DNA of 55,635 nucleotides from Chthonomonadaceae bacterium (GTDB taxonomy: Bacteria; Armatimonadota; Chthonomonadetes; Chthonomonadales; Chthonomonadaceae). The translations under genes and the position numbers were made by a program. The notes below the pieces were generated by a model that worked only from the letters and a program-made list of their open reading frames with translations, was not told the DNA's origin and did not search any database. Where the stretch lies: assembly GCA_027450145.1 (NCBI GenBank), contig DAIDKH010000022.1, forward strand, positions 1-55,635, written 5' to 3'. Below are positions 1 to 9,544 of the stretch, in pieces (position 1 is the first letter of the stretch; each line of letters starts with the position of its first letter).

Positions 1-1761
1 GACGCTGCTCACGCCAGCATTGCTATTGGCGTATTTCCGGGTTTTCTCGTTCAGGTGGTCATACCGCTTTCCACCCTGCGGTTGCAAACTCTGTTTCCTC
101 CAAGGAAGCCCGGCAGCATGAAGACCGTGTGTACTGGAACTCCCGTCGACCCGGCGCAGGTGACTAAGTTCAGCATCACCGTTCCAGCCTCGGCAAAGCC
201 ACAGACTGTCCTGTTTGGCGCTCCGCTCATTGCAGATTGCGAGCCAACCTACAGCATTCCCAAAACGCCTGTTGTAGACGAACTGGGTCAATGGAACAGT
301 AAGGACTGGGCCGGTAAGACACGGGGAATAGAGGAGTTAAAGATCAATTTGCAGCGGTGGCATCAGGAGAAGCCAATGCCATTACCTGGGCCGTTTGACC
401 GTTTCGGTGGCTGGACGGGCAGGCAATACGAGGCCACTGGGTTCTTCCGCACAAAGTTCGATGAAGGACGCTGGTGGTTAGTGGATCCCGATGGACATCC
501 CTTTTTCAGTGTTGGACCTGATTGTATAGAACCGGCCTGCAATGGTCCTGTAACAAACCTGGAATCACTGTTCGCGTGGCTGCCTCCGCACGATGGTGAG
601 TTCGCAGATGCCTGGAGTGACGTTAGCGGTCGTGGTGCTTTCGTCAGTTATTCAATTGCAAACTTAATCCGCGCCTTTGGTGACAGGTGGCACGAAAGGT
701 GGTACGAGCTAACTGAGGCACGGCTGCGTCACTGGGGATTCAACACCATAGGCAACTGGTCGGAGCCCAATCTGGGCAGACGGTTCTCCATGCCTTATGT
801 GACAAGAATGGGCTCCTTTCCTACCACAAAGCACCGAATATTCCGTGACTTGCCTGACGTGTTTAGTCCCGAGTACGCTGCATCGGCGGCAGTTTGTGCA
901 GAGACTTTGCGCGAAACCCTTGATGACCCATACCTTATTGGCTATTTTCTAACCAACGAGCCTAACTGGGCATTTGGTGATTATAACCTTGGGGCAATGG
1001 TGTTAAACTGTGCTGAACCCCTGTCAACTCGTGATAAACTTGTCGAATTTCTAAGTGATAAGTACGACGGCGACATTGCCTCATTAACCGCCGCTTGGAA
1101 AATACCTGTGCGTTCTTGGGAAGATCTGCACAAGCCTTTCGAACGTGAATCTTCCCTGAGCCAGGCCGCCCTTCAGGACCTTGCAGCTTTTTCACCAGTA
1201 ATTATTGATGAATATGTGCGTATCCCGGCGGAGGCAGCACGGCGAGTGGACACCAATCACCTATGCCTCGGCCTTCGCTGGGCATGGATCGCGTCGGATG
1301 CATTCTTTGCCGGGAGCAGGTATTGTGACGTATTCTCTATTAACTGCTACCAGATGAGACCGGATGCGGCTGAAATTGCGAAGACATCCAAGGCGAGCGG
1401 TTTACCGGTTATGATAGGAGAGTTCCACGCGGGATCGCTAGACGTTGGGTTACCCGCAAACGCGTTGAGAGGTGTAGAAAGCCAGGCGGCGCGAGGCGAC
1501 TTCTACCGCTATTACGTGGAGAATGCTGCCGCAATTCCTGAGCTGGTAGGAGCCCACTATTTCCAGTACGGAGATCAACCAGTACTGGGACGGTTTGATG
1601 GCGAGTGCCTAAATATAGGCCTGGTTGATGTTTGTCACAAACCCTATTACGATATGATAAGCGTGATCGCGCAAACTCACATGGGGCTCTATGAAGTGTG
1701 CAGTGGCAGTAGACCACCTACAAATATGTCGCCAACAGAGATGCCTCGCGAGGGATTTTAG
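1..1761 (+). CDS. Agarase/GH42-like glycoside hydrolase, 5' end cut by window edge
   Basis: The frame is open from base 1, so the N-terminus and any signal peptide lie outside the window; the GTG at 55 is not a convincing start. The first ~100 visible residues look like the beta-sandwich that precedes the barrel in agarase-type enzymes (VDPAQVTKFSI, then VVDELGQW, KDWAGKTRG). The rest is a TIM-barrel glycosidase of the GH42/GH50 kind: WWLVDPDGHPFFSVGPDC, HWGFNTIGNWSEP, then IGYFLTNEPNW with the likely acid/base Glu, and MIGEFHAG with the likely nucleophile Glu, ending with HYFQYGDQP. Enzymes of this type cleave beta-galactosidic links in galactans or agars; the actual substrate cannot be read here. 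It converges with cimA. Class confidence is high, family number is not. Confidence 0.8.
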   Translation, partial: DAAHASIAIGVFPGFLVQVVIPLSTLRLQTLFPPRKPGSMKTVCTGTPVDPAQVTKFSITVPASAKPQTVLFGAPLIADCEPTYSIPKTPVVDELGQWNSKDWAGKTRGIEELKINLQRWHQEKPMPLPGPFDRFGGWTGRQYEATGFFRTKFDEGRWWLVDPDGHPFFSVGPDCIEPACNGPVTNLESLFAWLPPHDGEFADAWSDVSGRGAFVSYSIANLIRAFGDRWHERWYELTEARLRHWGFNTIGNWSEPNLGRRFSMPYVTRMGSFPTTKHRIFRDLPDVFSPEYAASAAVCAETLRETLDDPYLIGYFLTNEPNWAFGDYNLGAMVLNCAEPLSTRDKLVEFLSDKYDGDIASLTAAWKIPVRSWEDLHKPFERESSLSQAALQDLAAFSPVIIDEYVRIPAEAARRVDTNHLCLGLRWAWIASDAFFAGSRYCDVFSINCYQMRPDAAEIAKTSKASGLPVMIGEFHAGSLDVGLPANALRGVESQAARGDFYRYYVENAAAIPELVGAHYFQYGDQPVLGRFDGECLNIGLVDVCHKPYYDMISVIAQTHMGLYEVCSGSRPPTNMSPTEMPREGF

Positions 1762-1794
1762 CGTGTCGGCGTAGTCAGGGCTTGCAGATTAGTA

Positions 1795-1832
1795 CAGCCG
1801 GTTCATCATCCGCTAGGATAATGAGCCGGCTG
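1795..1832. terminator. Hairpin between convergent genes
   Basis: The arms CAGCCGGTTCAT (1795-1806) and ATGAGCCGGCTG (1821-1832) pair over 12 positions with one G-T wobble around a 14-nt loop. It sits between the end of the glycosidase and the end of cimA, so it could end transcription from either side. Neither side has a clear T-tract, so factor-independent termination is not assured. Confidence 0.5.
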
Positions 1833-1863
1833 CGTACAATATAATCGGCCAAGGGGTAGGCGG

Positions 1864-3489
1864 TTAATGCGCGGACGCAGCGGGCGTGTCCAATTTGTCT
1901 CCCGTGGACCGCGGTGAGGGCTGCAGGCCGTAAACCATTCCATCTACCAGCGCATGCCAACTTGCCTCAATCACGTTTTCAGATACCCCAACTGTCGACC
2001 ATGACTGATCGCCGTTAGTGGAGTCGATGATGACACGTACACGGGCGGCTGTACCAGCTCTGGAACTAACTACACGTACCTTAAAATCGGTTAACTTAAT
2101 GCGCTCCACGGCAGGATAAAAGTCAACAAGTGCCTGCCTTAAAGCCCCATCCAATGCGTGAACCGGACCGTCACCCTCGGCAACAGTAAGGCGCTCTTTG
2201 CCTGCAACCTCAACTTTCACTGTCGCCTCTGTAATCGGTTCCTCGTCGTGACCGCGCTTCTCAACAATGCATCGGTAGCCGCGCAGTGTGAAGGGTTCAA
2301 AAATCTGCCCAACGGCTCGCATCAGGAGCAACTCGAACGACGCCTCTGCGCCCTCGTAGCTGTAGCCTTCATGCTCGCGCTCCGCAACAGATTGCAGCAA
2401 GGAACGAGCCTCGGGTGATTTACGATTAAGGTCAATACCATACTGCGCCGCTTTGCCTGCAATGCTGCTGCTGCCAGCAAGTTCAGAAACCAGCAGCCGC
2501 CTGGAATTGCCGACCTCGTCGGGGCTAATGTGCTCGTAACGTGCACCTTTTAACACGGCATCTGCATGTACGCCGCCTTTGTGCGCGAATGCCGACCTAC
2601 CGACATAGGCTCGTCGGTTGTCGGGCGTCAGGTTAGCGATTTCATCAACATATTGTGAGAGACCGGTTAGATGCTGCAAAGAGTCCGCGTTAAGGCATTG
2701 CATTCCAAGCTTCAGCTTTATTGCTGCGATAACTGGAATGAGATCGCAGTTCCCGCACCGTTCACCAAATCCGTTCACGGTACCCTGAACGTGTATCGCT
2801 CCCTCCTCAAGCGCCGACAGCGCACATGCTACAGCTGTTGAGGAGTCGTTGTGGGTGTGAATTCCGATATTCGCTTCTGGCATCGCCAAGAGAACTTCAC
2901 GAACGATTGCGCCTACTTCAGCTGGCAAGGTACCACCGTTGGTATCGCAGAGAACCAGTCGACGAGCGCCAGCCTGATAAGCGACTTTAAGGCATTCCAT
3001 CGCATATTCGCTATTGGTTTTGTACCCGTCAAAAAAGTGCTCGGCGTCGTAAATAACGGTTTCCGCTCGGCGGGCTAAGTACTCTACACTTTCGCCAATC
3101 ATGGCTAGGTTTTCTTCAAGTGTGGTACGTAACGCGTGGACAACATGGTCTTCCCAGGATTTACCGAAGATGGTAATCCCAGGTGTGGCTGAACTCAAAA
3201 GCGTCTGCAGCTGTGGATCGCTTTCGGGTTTGACCCCTGCTCTACGAGTACTGCCGAACGCTGTCAGCACAGAGTTAGACAACTTCTCATCGCGCATCCG
3301 CTGAAAAAACGCCTCATCTTTGGGGTTTGAACCTGGCCATCCGCCCTCTATATAATCCATGCCGAATTCATCCAGGCGACGTGCAATGCGAATCTTGTCC
3401 TCAACGCTAAAGGAAATGCCTTCTCCCTGTGATCCGTCGCGAAGCGTTGTGTCGTAGATTTCAATGCGTGCCTGGTCATTAGACGGCAT
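1864..3489 (-). CDS. cimA: (R)-citramalate synthase
   Basis: Condenses pyruvate with acetyl-CoA to citramalate, the threonine-independent entry to isoleucine synthesis. The 541 residues match the long CimA type: N-terminal DRE-TIM barrel with YDTTLRDGSQGEG at ~12-24, the IEGGWPGSNPKD segment typical of this family rather than of isopropylmalate synthase, metal-binding HTHND, and VNGFGERCGNCDL. A LeuA-type C-terminal regulatory domain (~400-520) usually gives feedback control by isoleucine or leucine. The ATG start has AAAGGAG 8 nt upstream. It stands alone, converging with the glycosidase; no ilv or leu genes are nearby. Homocitrate or isopropylmalate synthase is the alternative but fits the N-terminal motif less well. 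Confidence 0.92.
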   Translation of the reverse strand: MPSNDQARIEIYDTTLRDGSQGEGISFSVEDKIRIARRLDEFGMDYIEGGWPGSNPKDEAFFQRMRDEKLSNSVLTAFGSTRRAGVKPESDPQLQTLLSSATPGITIFGKSWEDHVVHALRTTLEENLAMIGESVEYLARRAETVIYDAEHFFDGYKTNSEYAMECLKVAYQAGARRLVLCDTNGGTLPAEVGAIVREVLLAMPEANIGIHTHNDSSTAVACALSALEEGAIHVQGTVNGFGERCGNCDLIPVIAAIKLKLGMQCLNADSLQHLTGLSQYVDEIANLTPDNRRAYVGRSAFAHKGGVHADAVLKGARYEHISPDEVGNSRRLLVSELAGSSSIAGKAAQYGIDLNRKSPEARSLLQSVAEREHEGYSYEGAEASFELLLMRAVGQIFEPFTLRGYRCIVEKRGHDEEPITEATVKVEVAGKERLTVAEGDGPVHALDGALRQALVDFYPAVERIKLTDFKVRVVSSRAGTAARVRVIIDSTNGDQSWSTVGVSENVIEASWHALVDGMVYGLQPSPRSTGDKLDTPAASAH

Positions 3490-3778
3490 GATTATGCTCC
3501 TTTAAATCGACCTGCATTTAAAAAGATATACCGCAGGAAGTATATTGTACCTTAAACACGATAGGTCCCCACGTAAACACGTACACAGTCGGGCCAATCA
3601 ATATGGGCTCCAACTAAAATGGTGCTCCGTAGGTTGTTTTACTTCCATTGAGAAAACTGGGTATTATTTGGGTGCTAACGTGTTACCCCCACACTGTTTT
3701 CGGAAAATCCAGATGATTTGCGCAGGAACTCGGTAAAGTGATGCTGCCTTCCTGCACTTACACTCTTGCGGAGCAATC

Positions 3779-4315
3779 ATGCAACACATTCTTGTATTAA
3801 TCGACACTCTAGACGATCACGCTACCGAGCTAAATCGGCGCGCAATCAGTTGTGCTCAGCACATTGGTGAGGTTATTGGGGCTGTCTACTCGCTTTTAGT
3901 CAACTCGCCGCCGACGGAGTGCGCTACGTTCCAACAATGGTTGCATTACGGTGCAAAAGGGGTATTCGCGGAGGCACTGTCGATAACCTCTATCGGGATA
4001 GATGATGCGGTCGCCCGTTTAATTAAAATCGTTCAAAGTAACCAATGTACCCATGTGGTTGCGCCGGGAGAGGGCTTCTGGAGCGAGCTTCTGGCGCGAT
4101 TATCGGCAACGATCCATTGGCAGTTAGTGGGCGACGTGACACATGTGGAGATGACTGGCACTGGTACACTTTACCACGGGCCGTGGATCGCCGGCCAGGC
4201 GCATACTGCCCGTCGATTAACAGGTGGTTCCGCGATCTTTACACCTGCTGCAGGAACATATCAGCCCGCTCATTCAATAGCGACAAATTCACCGTTATTA
4301 AGTGAAACTTGCTAG
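3779..4315 (+). CDS. Stand-alone N-terminal domain of electron transfer flavoprotein alpha
   Basis: 178 residues resembling only the first domain of ETF-alpha (FixB): MQHILVLIDT at the N-terminus, THVVAPGEGFWSELLARLSA where ETF-alpha has its domain-I nucleotide-fold segment, then VGDVTHVE, a YHGPWIAGQA segment like the usual YGGNA-type motif, and a final FTPAAGTYQPA strand. The C-terminal FAD-binding domain (~130 residues in the normal ~310-residue protein) is absent, and the sequence after the stop does not continue it. No ETF-beta or ETF dehydrogenase is nearby. A GCGGAG element precedes the ATG. It may be a decayed gene or a small nucleotide-binding protein of changed role. The fold call is by motif recognition; function unknown. 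Confidence 0.6.
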   Translation: MQHILVLIDTLDDHATELNRRAISCAQHIGEVIGAVYSLLVNSPPTECATFQQWLHYGAKGVFAEALSITSIGIDDAVARLIKIVQSNQCTHVVAPGEGFWSELLARLSATIHWQLVGDVTHVEMTGTGTLYHGPWIAGQAHTARRLTGGSAIFTPAAGTYQPAHSIATNSPLLSETC

Positions 4316-4537
4316 CGCGTTAGTAGGCAATTCGCACGTTTCCATATTTTCTGGTGAATTTGGCAATTGTCAGGTTACCTAGGCACATGTAGCCAGCGTT
4401 TCAGCATAAAAATGTACGCACGCAAGTGCGCAGTTGATGAAACGATAATATCTGGACACGCCTCACTCACATCTTTCGGCTAACTGTTTCAGTATGGGCA
4501 CGAACGGCAATCTGAATTCCTTAGTTCGAGGTGGGCG

Positions 4538-6217
4538 ATGAAGATACGATCACTTTTCTATTCAATACTGTTGTGTGTTGCCACTTTATCGTCAGTTAAT
4601 GCCTCACCGTCGATTAAGCGAGTTGGTGACCCCGCTAAGCCCATGTTTTTGGAGGCAGAGCTGCAGAGCGCCTATCGCCATGGATTTCGGCAAATCGTCG
4701 TTCGGCCGGGTGTTTACATACTTCCGAATACCGGCGGGCCGGTGTTCTCGCTAACTAAATGGCGCGATGCGACCATTTCGGGTAGCGGTACAACGGTCGT
4801 AATGAGCGGTGTGACCTGGGGCGAAGACTGTTTCACGCTACAGCAGTGCCAAAATGTTGTGTTAAAGGGTTTCACGATCTCTCAAAGCGAGGTGCCAAAT
4901 TACCAGGGGCGTGTTCTGCGCGTGGAAAAGGACACCAAGGGCCGTCTAAATGTAGTATGGAAGCCCGACGTGGGATATCCGAAGCTGCCCGCTGCAACGA
5001 CAAGATTTCCTGGGGCAATTAACATTGTCGACCAACATACGCACGAACTTAAAGTAGGAGATGGTGACATATACAATGCTCCAACCAGACCTGCGTCCAA
5101 TGGTAGTTGGCTAATTGATTTTGGCACATCCAGGGTACTTCTATCGGTTGGTGATTGGTTGGTGGGCAGGTACGGTTCGCCGCCTATCAAAATACACCTG
5201 TTGAGCTGCCGTAACTGCACCGTGGAGGACGTCACACTGCTGCGCAATGGATTTGCACCGATACGGGAGGAAGGTGGCGGCGGTAACGTTTACCGAAACT
5301 GCATTTGGAGGCCCGGGCCTATGCCATCAGGGGCCGATACACCTGATCTGGTGACGAATGCAGCGGACGGGATGCATATGACTGGCTCGTACCCCGGGCC
5401 AGATATCGAGAATTGCGATTTCAGAGGTGTTTTTCTAGACGACTGTATCGCGATTCATGGGTACTACAGCCAGGTCAAATCAGTTGCAGGCAGCACAATA
5501 ATTACCACTAAGCCAGCCGGGGTGAATGCCATTGTGGGTGGGCGTATTCGCATCTCCAATGAACATGGATTCTACGAAGAGGCAAATGTAACGGCAGTCC
5601 ACAACAATCCCGATGGCACTACATCCGTTACCGTAAGTTCCTCCAGTCCAATACCCGTTGGCGCAAAGTTCAGTAGTCCACACGCAGACGGCGACGGTTA
5701 CAAAATAATTGGGTGTCACTTGGGAAACACGCGTTCCAGGGGCATACTGGCGAAAGCCGACAATGGTTTGATAGAGAACAACGTGATCACCCATTGTGGA
5801 ATGTCTGCCATTAGCCTGGGCCCGGAATACTACTGGGGCGAAGCCGATTATGTGGATAGCGTCCTTGTGCGGGGTAATAACATTCAGTATAACGGTGGTG
5901 CGACCTATGGTGGCGCTGCAGTATGGGTGCACGGCCACGGCGCCCAGGGCAACGATCACATACTAATCACAAATAATCGATTCTTTAGTAACTACCAGGG
6001 TGATGTGGTAGTAGAATGGGCCCGCAATGTTGCTGTTACCAGTAACAATATTAAGGCACCCCACAAGTGGCCATCGACCATCCAACAAACCTCACCGATT
6101 AAGTTAGACAACTGTGCTGGAATTGCCCTCGTAGGTAACACCTTGCTCAATACGACATTTTGGCAGTTGCCACTGGTGCATTTAGGCAACAATGTTTCCA
6201 AATTGACCATTCACTAA
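4538..6217 (+). CDS. Secreted right-handed parallel beta-helix protein
   Basis: 559 residues with a Sec signal peptide (MKIRSLFYSILLCVATLSSVNA, cleavage near 22). The body has the short hydrophobic/Asn-rich rungs of the pectate-lyase-like beta-helix fold: repeats such as NVVLKGFTIS, NCTVEDVTLLRNGF, NGLIENNVITHCGMSAISL, VLVRGNNIQYNGG and HILITNNRFFSN. Such proteins are usually polysaccharide lyases, glycosidases or epimerases, and substrate and catalytic residues cannot be assigned here. GGHGA-like segments (WVHGHGAQGND) and DDCIAIHG, typical of GH28/alpha-1,3-glucosidase-like helices, hint at a glycosidase. AGGTGGG just before the ATG serves as ribosome-binding site. It is monocistronic by spacing. 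Confidence 0.8.
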   Translation: MKIRSLFYSILLCVATLSSVNASPSIKRVGDPAKPMFLEAELQSAYRHGFRQIVVRPGVYILPNTGGPVFSLTKWRDATISGSGTTVVMSGVTWGEDCFTLQQCQNVVLKGFTISQSEVPNYQGRVLRVEKDTKGRLNVVWKPDVGYPKLPAATTRFPGAINIVDQHTHELKVGDGDIYNAPTRPASNGSWLIDFGTSRVLLSVGDWLVGRYGSPPIKIHLLSCRNCTVEDVTLLRNGFAPIREEGGGGNVYRNCIWRPGPMPSGADTPDLVTNAADGMHMTGSYPGPDIENCDFRGVFLDDCIAIHGYYSQVKSVAGSTIITTKPAGVNAIVGGRIRISNEHGFYEEANVTAVHNNPDGTTSVTVSSSSPIPVGAKFSSPHADGDGYKIIGCHLGNTRSRGILAKADNGLIENNVITHCGMSAISLGPEYYWGEADYVDSVLVRGNNIQYNGGATYGGAAVWVHGHGAQGNDHILITNNRFFSNYQGDVVVEWARNVAVTSNNIKAPHKWPSTIQQTSPIKLDNCAGIALVGNTLLNTTFWQLPLVHLGNNVSKLTIH

Positions 6218-6623
6218 ATTAAAGCTATCGTGTTACGGTGGTATATTCAATCGCTCTACCCTGCAGCGTACCTTCCTAGTAATAGGCGCGGATGGCTTCC
6301 ACGAAGTCTCTGCTGTGGTACTTAGCAACGCAGAAGGCTTGTGGTGTTGGTGGAGGATTTTTGATTAACTGCTTCATCTGTAGTTTGGTTATTCGCGAGG
6401 TTTACGGTGATGCACGGGATCCTGTGCTATGAAATACATGAAATATTGCGTAATGAATTTGAATATTTTTGCCCGTAGCCATAGAGTGGAAGAAAACATT
6501 GACCAATAATATATTCACGCTGCGCTCAATGCAGCGATCTGGGCTGGACGTATCCGATCCGCTTGGCATGCGGGAGAAGTAATCCGGCAGTCATCTTACA
6601 TTAGAAGTGGTCCTCGCGCATCC
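6218..6623. other. Intergenic region before the diguanylate cyclase
   Basis: 406 bases with no credible reading frame. It becomes AT-rich around 6430-6530, where a promoter for the downstream gene would be expected, but I found no pair of well-spaced -35/-10 boxes and no clear ribosome-binding site before the ATG at 6624. Confidence 0.4.
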
Positions 6624-9326
6624 ATGGTGCAGTCGGAATATAACACAGTTCAAGGCATCAACGCCGCTCATAAATTGAGGGTATGTATTGGAATCACCGC
6701 ATTTTTGTTGCTTATGGCTGGACTGATTGCTCAGTATCATACCCATGTGTTAGGTCGTGAAATAGCCAAATGCCTGATGATCCAACGCAGTGTTGAGTCA
6801 CTCTCTCAGCAAGCTGATGGTACCGGCAGCACCCAATTCAACCAGCATCTAGAGCGGTCACGCAAAGTCCTGGACGTAGCTATAAGCGCATACCCATGGG
6901 CGTTTAACGGGATATCAAGAACGGTTGAGCCATTCTTATCACAGATTGCAGAACGAGGCAGCGCTGGTTGGGCAACAACGAATGCACTGTTTACAACCAT
7001 CAGAACGACCGTCACCAAGTTGCATCACGCGGAACGACGAGCAAGAGAAGCTGGCGACGCAATGTTAATATCTAGTGTATCCCTTACTCTAATGTCATCG
7101 CTGTTTAGAGGTCGCAAGTTACGTAACAGAATGCGGTTTGATCGCCGCAAACCTGCGAGCGATACAGGCTTCGAGCCGTTTATAGATTTGCTGCCTGAGC
7201 CAGTTGTTCTCTTTCGCGCCGACAGGGTAATAGGAATTAATCCTGCCGCCCAGTTGCTGCTTGGCTATTCCAGTGCACAAGAGGCTCTCGGCCGACAGCA
7301 CTCTGAGATATTTCTTGTTCCCGAGCCAGGATGTTCAAGCCTATCATGCCTCATACCTACAGAATCTGACGTGCAACAACGCTCGGCAGTCCGATCCTGG
7401 TATTGTCGGCGCTCCAACGGATCTAAGATACCTGTCCACGTTACTCTCTCCTATCTGACGTGCGGAGCGGACAGCAATTTGATAGCTGTTATTCATGATC
7501 TTACCGACGAGAGACGGGTTCAAGATACCGTGCGAGCCAACGAACGCCGCTTGGTCGATATGATTGATAACCTTCCAGTTGGCACCGTACTTGTAGAGGG
7601 CGAAAAAATAACTCCTAATCGCATGGTAGAAGAATTTACCGGGTATTCACGAGATGAGCTTACTAGTTTAACGGCATGGTTTAAGCTAATGTACAGAGAG
7701 GAAGCGGATCATATTCGCGCCGCGTACGAGTCAAATCGACTGCGTGGTTTCACATCCGCCCAAATTCGAACCATTGAGCGCAAGGATGGAACTCGAAGGA
7801 TTATCCAGTTTTCGGCGCTCACATACGACGAAAGTGAGGTATGGATTCTGCAAGATGTCAGCGAACGTATTGAGGCGGAACAGGCAGCAGAAAGATTATC
7901 AGCTATCCTAGAGGCCACTCCGGACTATATTGGCTCCTCCACGATTGACGGGCGGATTTTTTACAGCAACAAGGCCTTTCAGGCTCTATGGGATTCGGCC
8001 GGATTAGTGCCACAAACGATACAACAGTGCGTCCCTGCGGAAACTTACCGAATTCTAAGAAGAAACGCAATGCCTACGGCCGCGCGTCTGGGCCTATGGC
8101 AGGGTGAGGGTGCGCTTGTAGCTTCTCATGGTAAAGAGATTCCCGTGTCGGCGGTAGTCATCGCCCATCGGGATGCCAATGGAAAAGTTCTCTATTACTC
8201 GACAATCGCAAGAGACATCAGTGCTCGATTGCAGACAGAAAACAGGTTGCGCAGCAGCGAAGCGCTTCTTGCCGAGGCGCAGCAGGTAGCTCATATGGGG
8301 AGCTATGAGTACAACTACGCAACCAGACAGCTCATTTGGAGCGAAGAAGTCTACCGACTGTTCGACCGTGATCCATCTTTGGGGCCGCCCAGCGTAGACG
8401 AGATCATGGAATACTATCACCCGGATGACGCCGCAGCGCTAAAAAATGCACGTAAGGAAGCGCTGAAAACTAATGGGACTTACGAATATGACATTCGCAT
8501 TCGGCAACGCAATGGAGTTTACCGCTGGTGTCATACCATTACCCGTGCGACGAGTGATGAATTTGGTAAGCCACTTAGGATTGTTGGTACTCTCATCGAT
8601 ATTACGGCGACAAAATGCGCTCAAGAGCAGGCACACTCAACCAATCTCTGGTTGGAAGAAACGAACAAACAGTTGATCGAACAGCAGGCAACGGTTTTGC
8701 AGATGCATCAGCGAATGGAAGAGCAGGTGAGGGTTGTAAACGAGCAGGCACTGCTGCTCGAGCAGCAGAAGCAGGAACTAGAGAAAATGAATGGGATGTT
8801 GCAGGCGCTCGCTACCACTGATGGACTTACAGGCATTGCGAATCATCGAGCATTTCAGGAGCGTCTCGCAGATGAATGGCAGCGCAGTGAACGGTACAAG
8901 AGCCCATTCTCTGTGATCCTCTTAGACGTTGACAAGTTTAAGACATATAACGATGAATATGGGCACCCGGAAGGCGATACTGTTTTAAAGATGGTTGCTC
9001 ACACGTTAAAATTGGTGATGCGTGATGTAGATCTGGTAGCGCGCTACGGTGGCGAAGAGTTTGTTATCCTCCTCCCAGAAACCGGACCCCAGGGAGCACG
9101 CGATGCCGCTGAGCGGTGCCGTGTGGCTATAGAGAGCAATAGCTGGCCTAAACGACCCGTCACTGCCAGTTTTGGCGTTTCAACCACAGGATTTGCGGTA
9201 ACGACAGCGCAGGAACTCATCGACAACGCAGACAAGGCGTTGTATGTTAGTAAGGATAACGGTCGCAATAGGGTAACCCACTACGAAAATATCTGTGAAT
9301 ACGACCCTAAGGCTCTAAACCCATAG
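6624..9326 (+). CDS. Membrane-bound diguanylate cyclase with four PAS domains
   Basis: Makes the second messenger c-di-GMP from two GTP. The 900 residues read, in order: transmembrane helix ~18-38; an extracytoplasmic stretch to ~145; a second short hydrophobic segment ~146-161 followed by basic residues; PAS domains at ~185-298, ~308-420, ~424-540 and ~548-665 (the last of the PAS_3 type, HMGSYEYNYATRQLIWSEE); a Gln/Glu-rich coiled coil ~668-728; and a GGDEF domain ~729-890. The active-site motif is GGEEF at 809-813, a catalytically competent variant. An RxxD inhibitory site (R800-D803) lies exactly five residues before it, so product inhibition is expected. No EAL domain follows. Ligands of the PAS domains are unknown. 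It is a single gene by spacing. Confidence 0.93.
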   Translation: MVQSEYNTVQGINAAHKLRVCIGITAFLLLMAGLIAQYHTHVLGREIAKCLMIQRSVESLSQQADGTGSTQFNQHLERSRKVLDVAISAYPWAFNGISRTVEPFLSQIAERGSAGWATTNALFTTIRTTVTKLHHAERRAREAGDAMLISSVSLTLMSSLFRGRKLRNRMRFDRRKPASDTGFEPFIDLLPEPVVLFRADRVIGINPAAQLLLGYSSAQEALGRQHSEIFLVPEPGCSSLSCLIPTESDVQQRSAVRSWYCRRSNGSKIPVHVTLSYLTCGADSNLIAVIHDLTDERRVQDTVRANERRLVDMIDNLPVGTVLVEGEKITPNRMVEEFTGYSRDELTSLTAWFKLMYREEADHIRAAYESNRLRGFTSAQIRTIERKDGTRRIIQFSALTYDESEVWILQDVSERIEAEQAAERLSAILEATPDYIGSSTIDGRIFYSNKAFQALWDSAGLVPQTIQQCVPAETYRILRRNAMPTAARLGLWQGEGALVASHGKEIPVSAVVIAHRDANGKVLYYSTIARDISARLQTENRLRSSEALLAEAQQVAHMGSYEYNYATRQLIWSEEVYRLFDRDPSLGPPSVDEIMEYYHPDDAAALKNARKEALKTNGTYEYDIRIRQRNGVYRWCHTITRATSDEFGKPLRIVGTLIDITATKCAQEQAHSTNLWLEETNKQLIEQQATVLQMHQRMEEQVRVVNEQALLLEQQKQELEKMNGMLQALATTDGLTGIANHRAFQERLADEWQRSERYKSPFSVILLDVDKFKTYNDEYGHPEGDTVLKMVAHTLKLVMRDVDLVARYGGEEFVILLPETGPQGARDAAERCRVAIESNSWPKRPVTASFGVSTTGFAVTTAQELIDNADKALYVSKDNGRNRVTHYENICEYDPKALNP

Positions 9327-9544
9327 TAAATGCCATGATTGTGGTTGGCTGAACCTCGTACCATGCATGTTAAGCCAATCATCAGGCTGTTTGTCGCTAC
9401 GCCCGACTTAGTCACCTACTTGCCGTGAAGCAGGTGGTGACCAAGGCTGTTTTCAGTGTTTTCGTGAGCGTGACCGTACTATTGTTCAGAGCTGTTGTTT
9501 GTGCGCAGGGTACTATTTACTGTCTAACGCTGGAAGGAGCGCAG

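Noticed and set aside
3545-3736. A 63-codon open frame upstream of the ETF-like gene
   Set aside because: No ribosome-binding site, odd composition and no recognisable motif; it overlaps the expected cimA promoter region.
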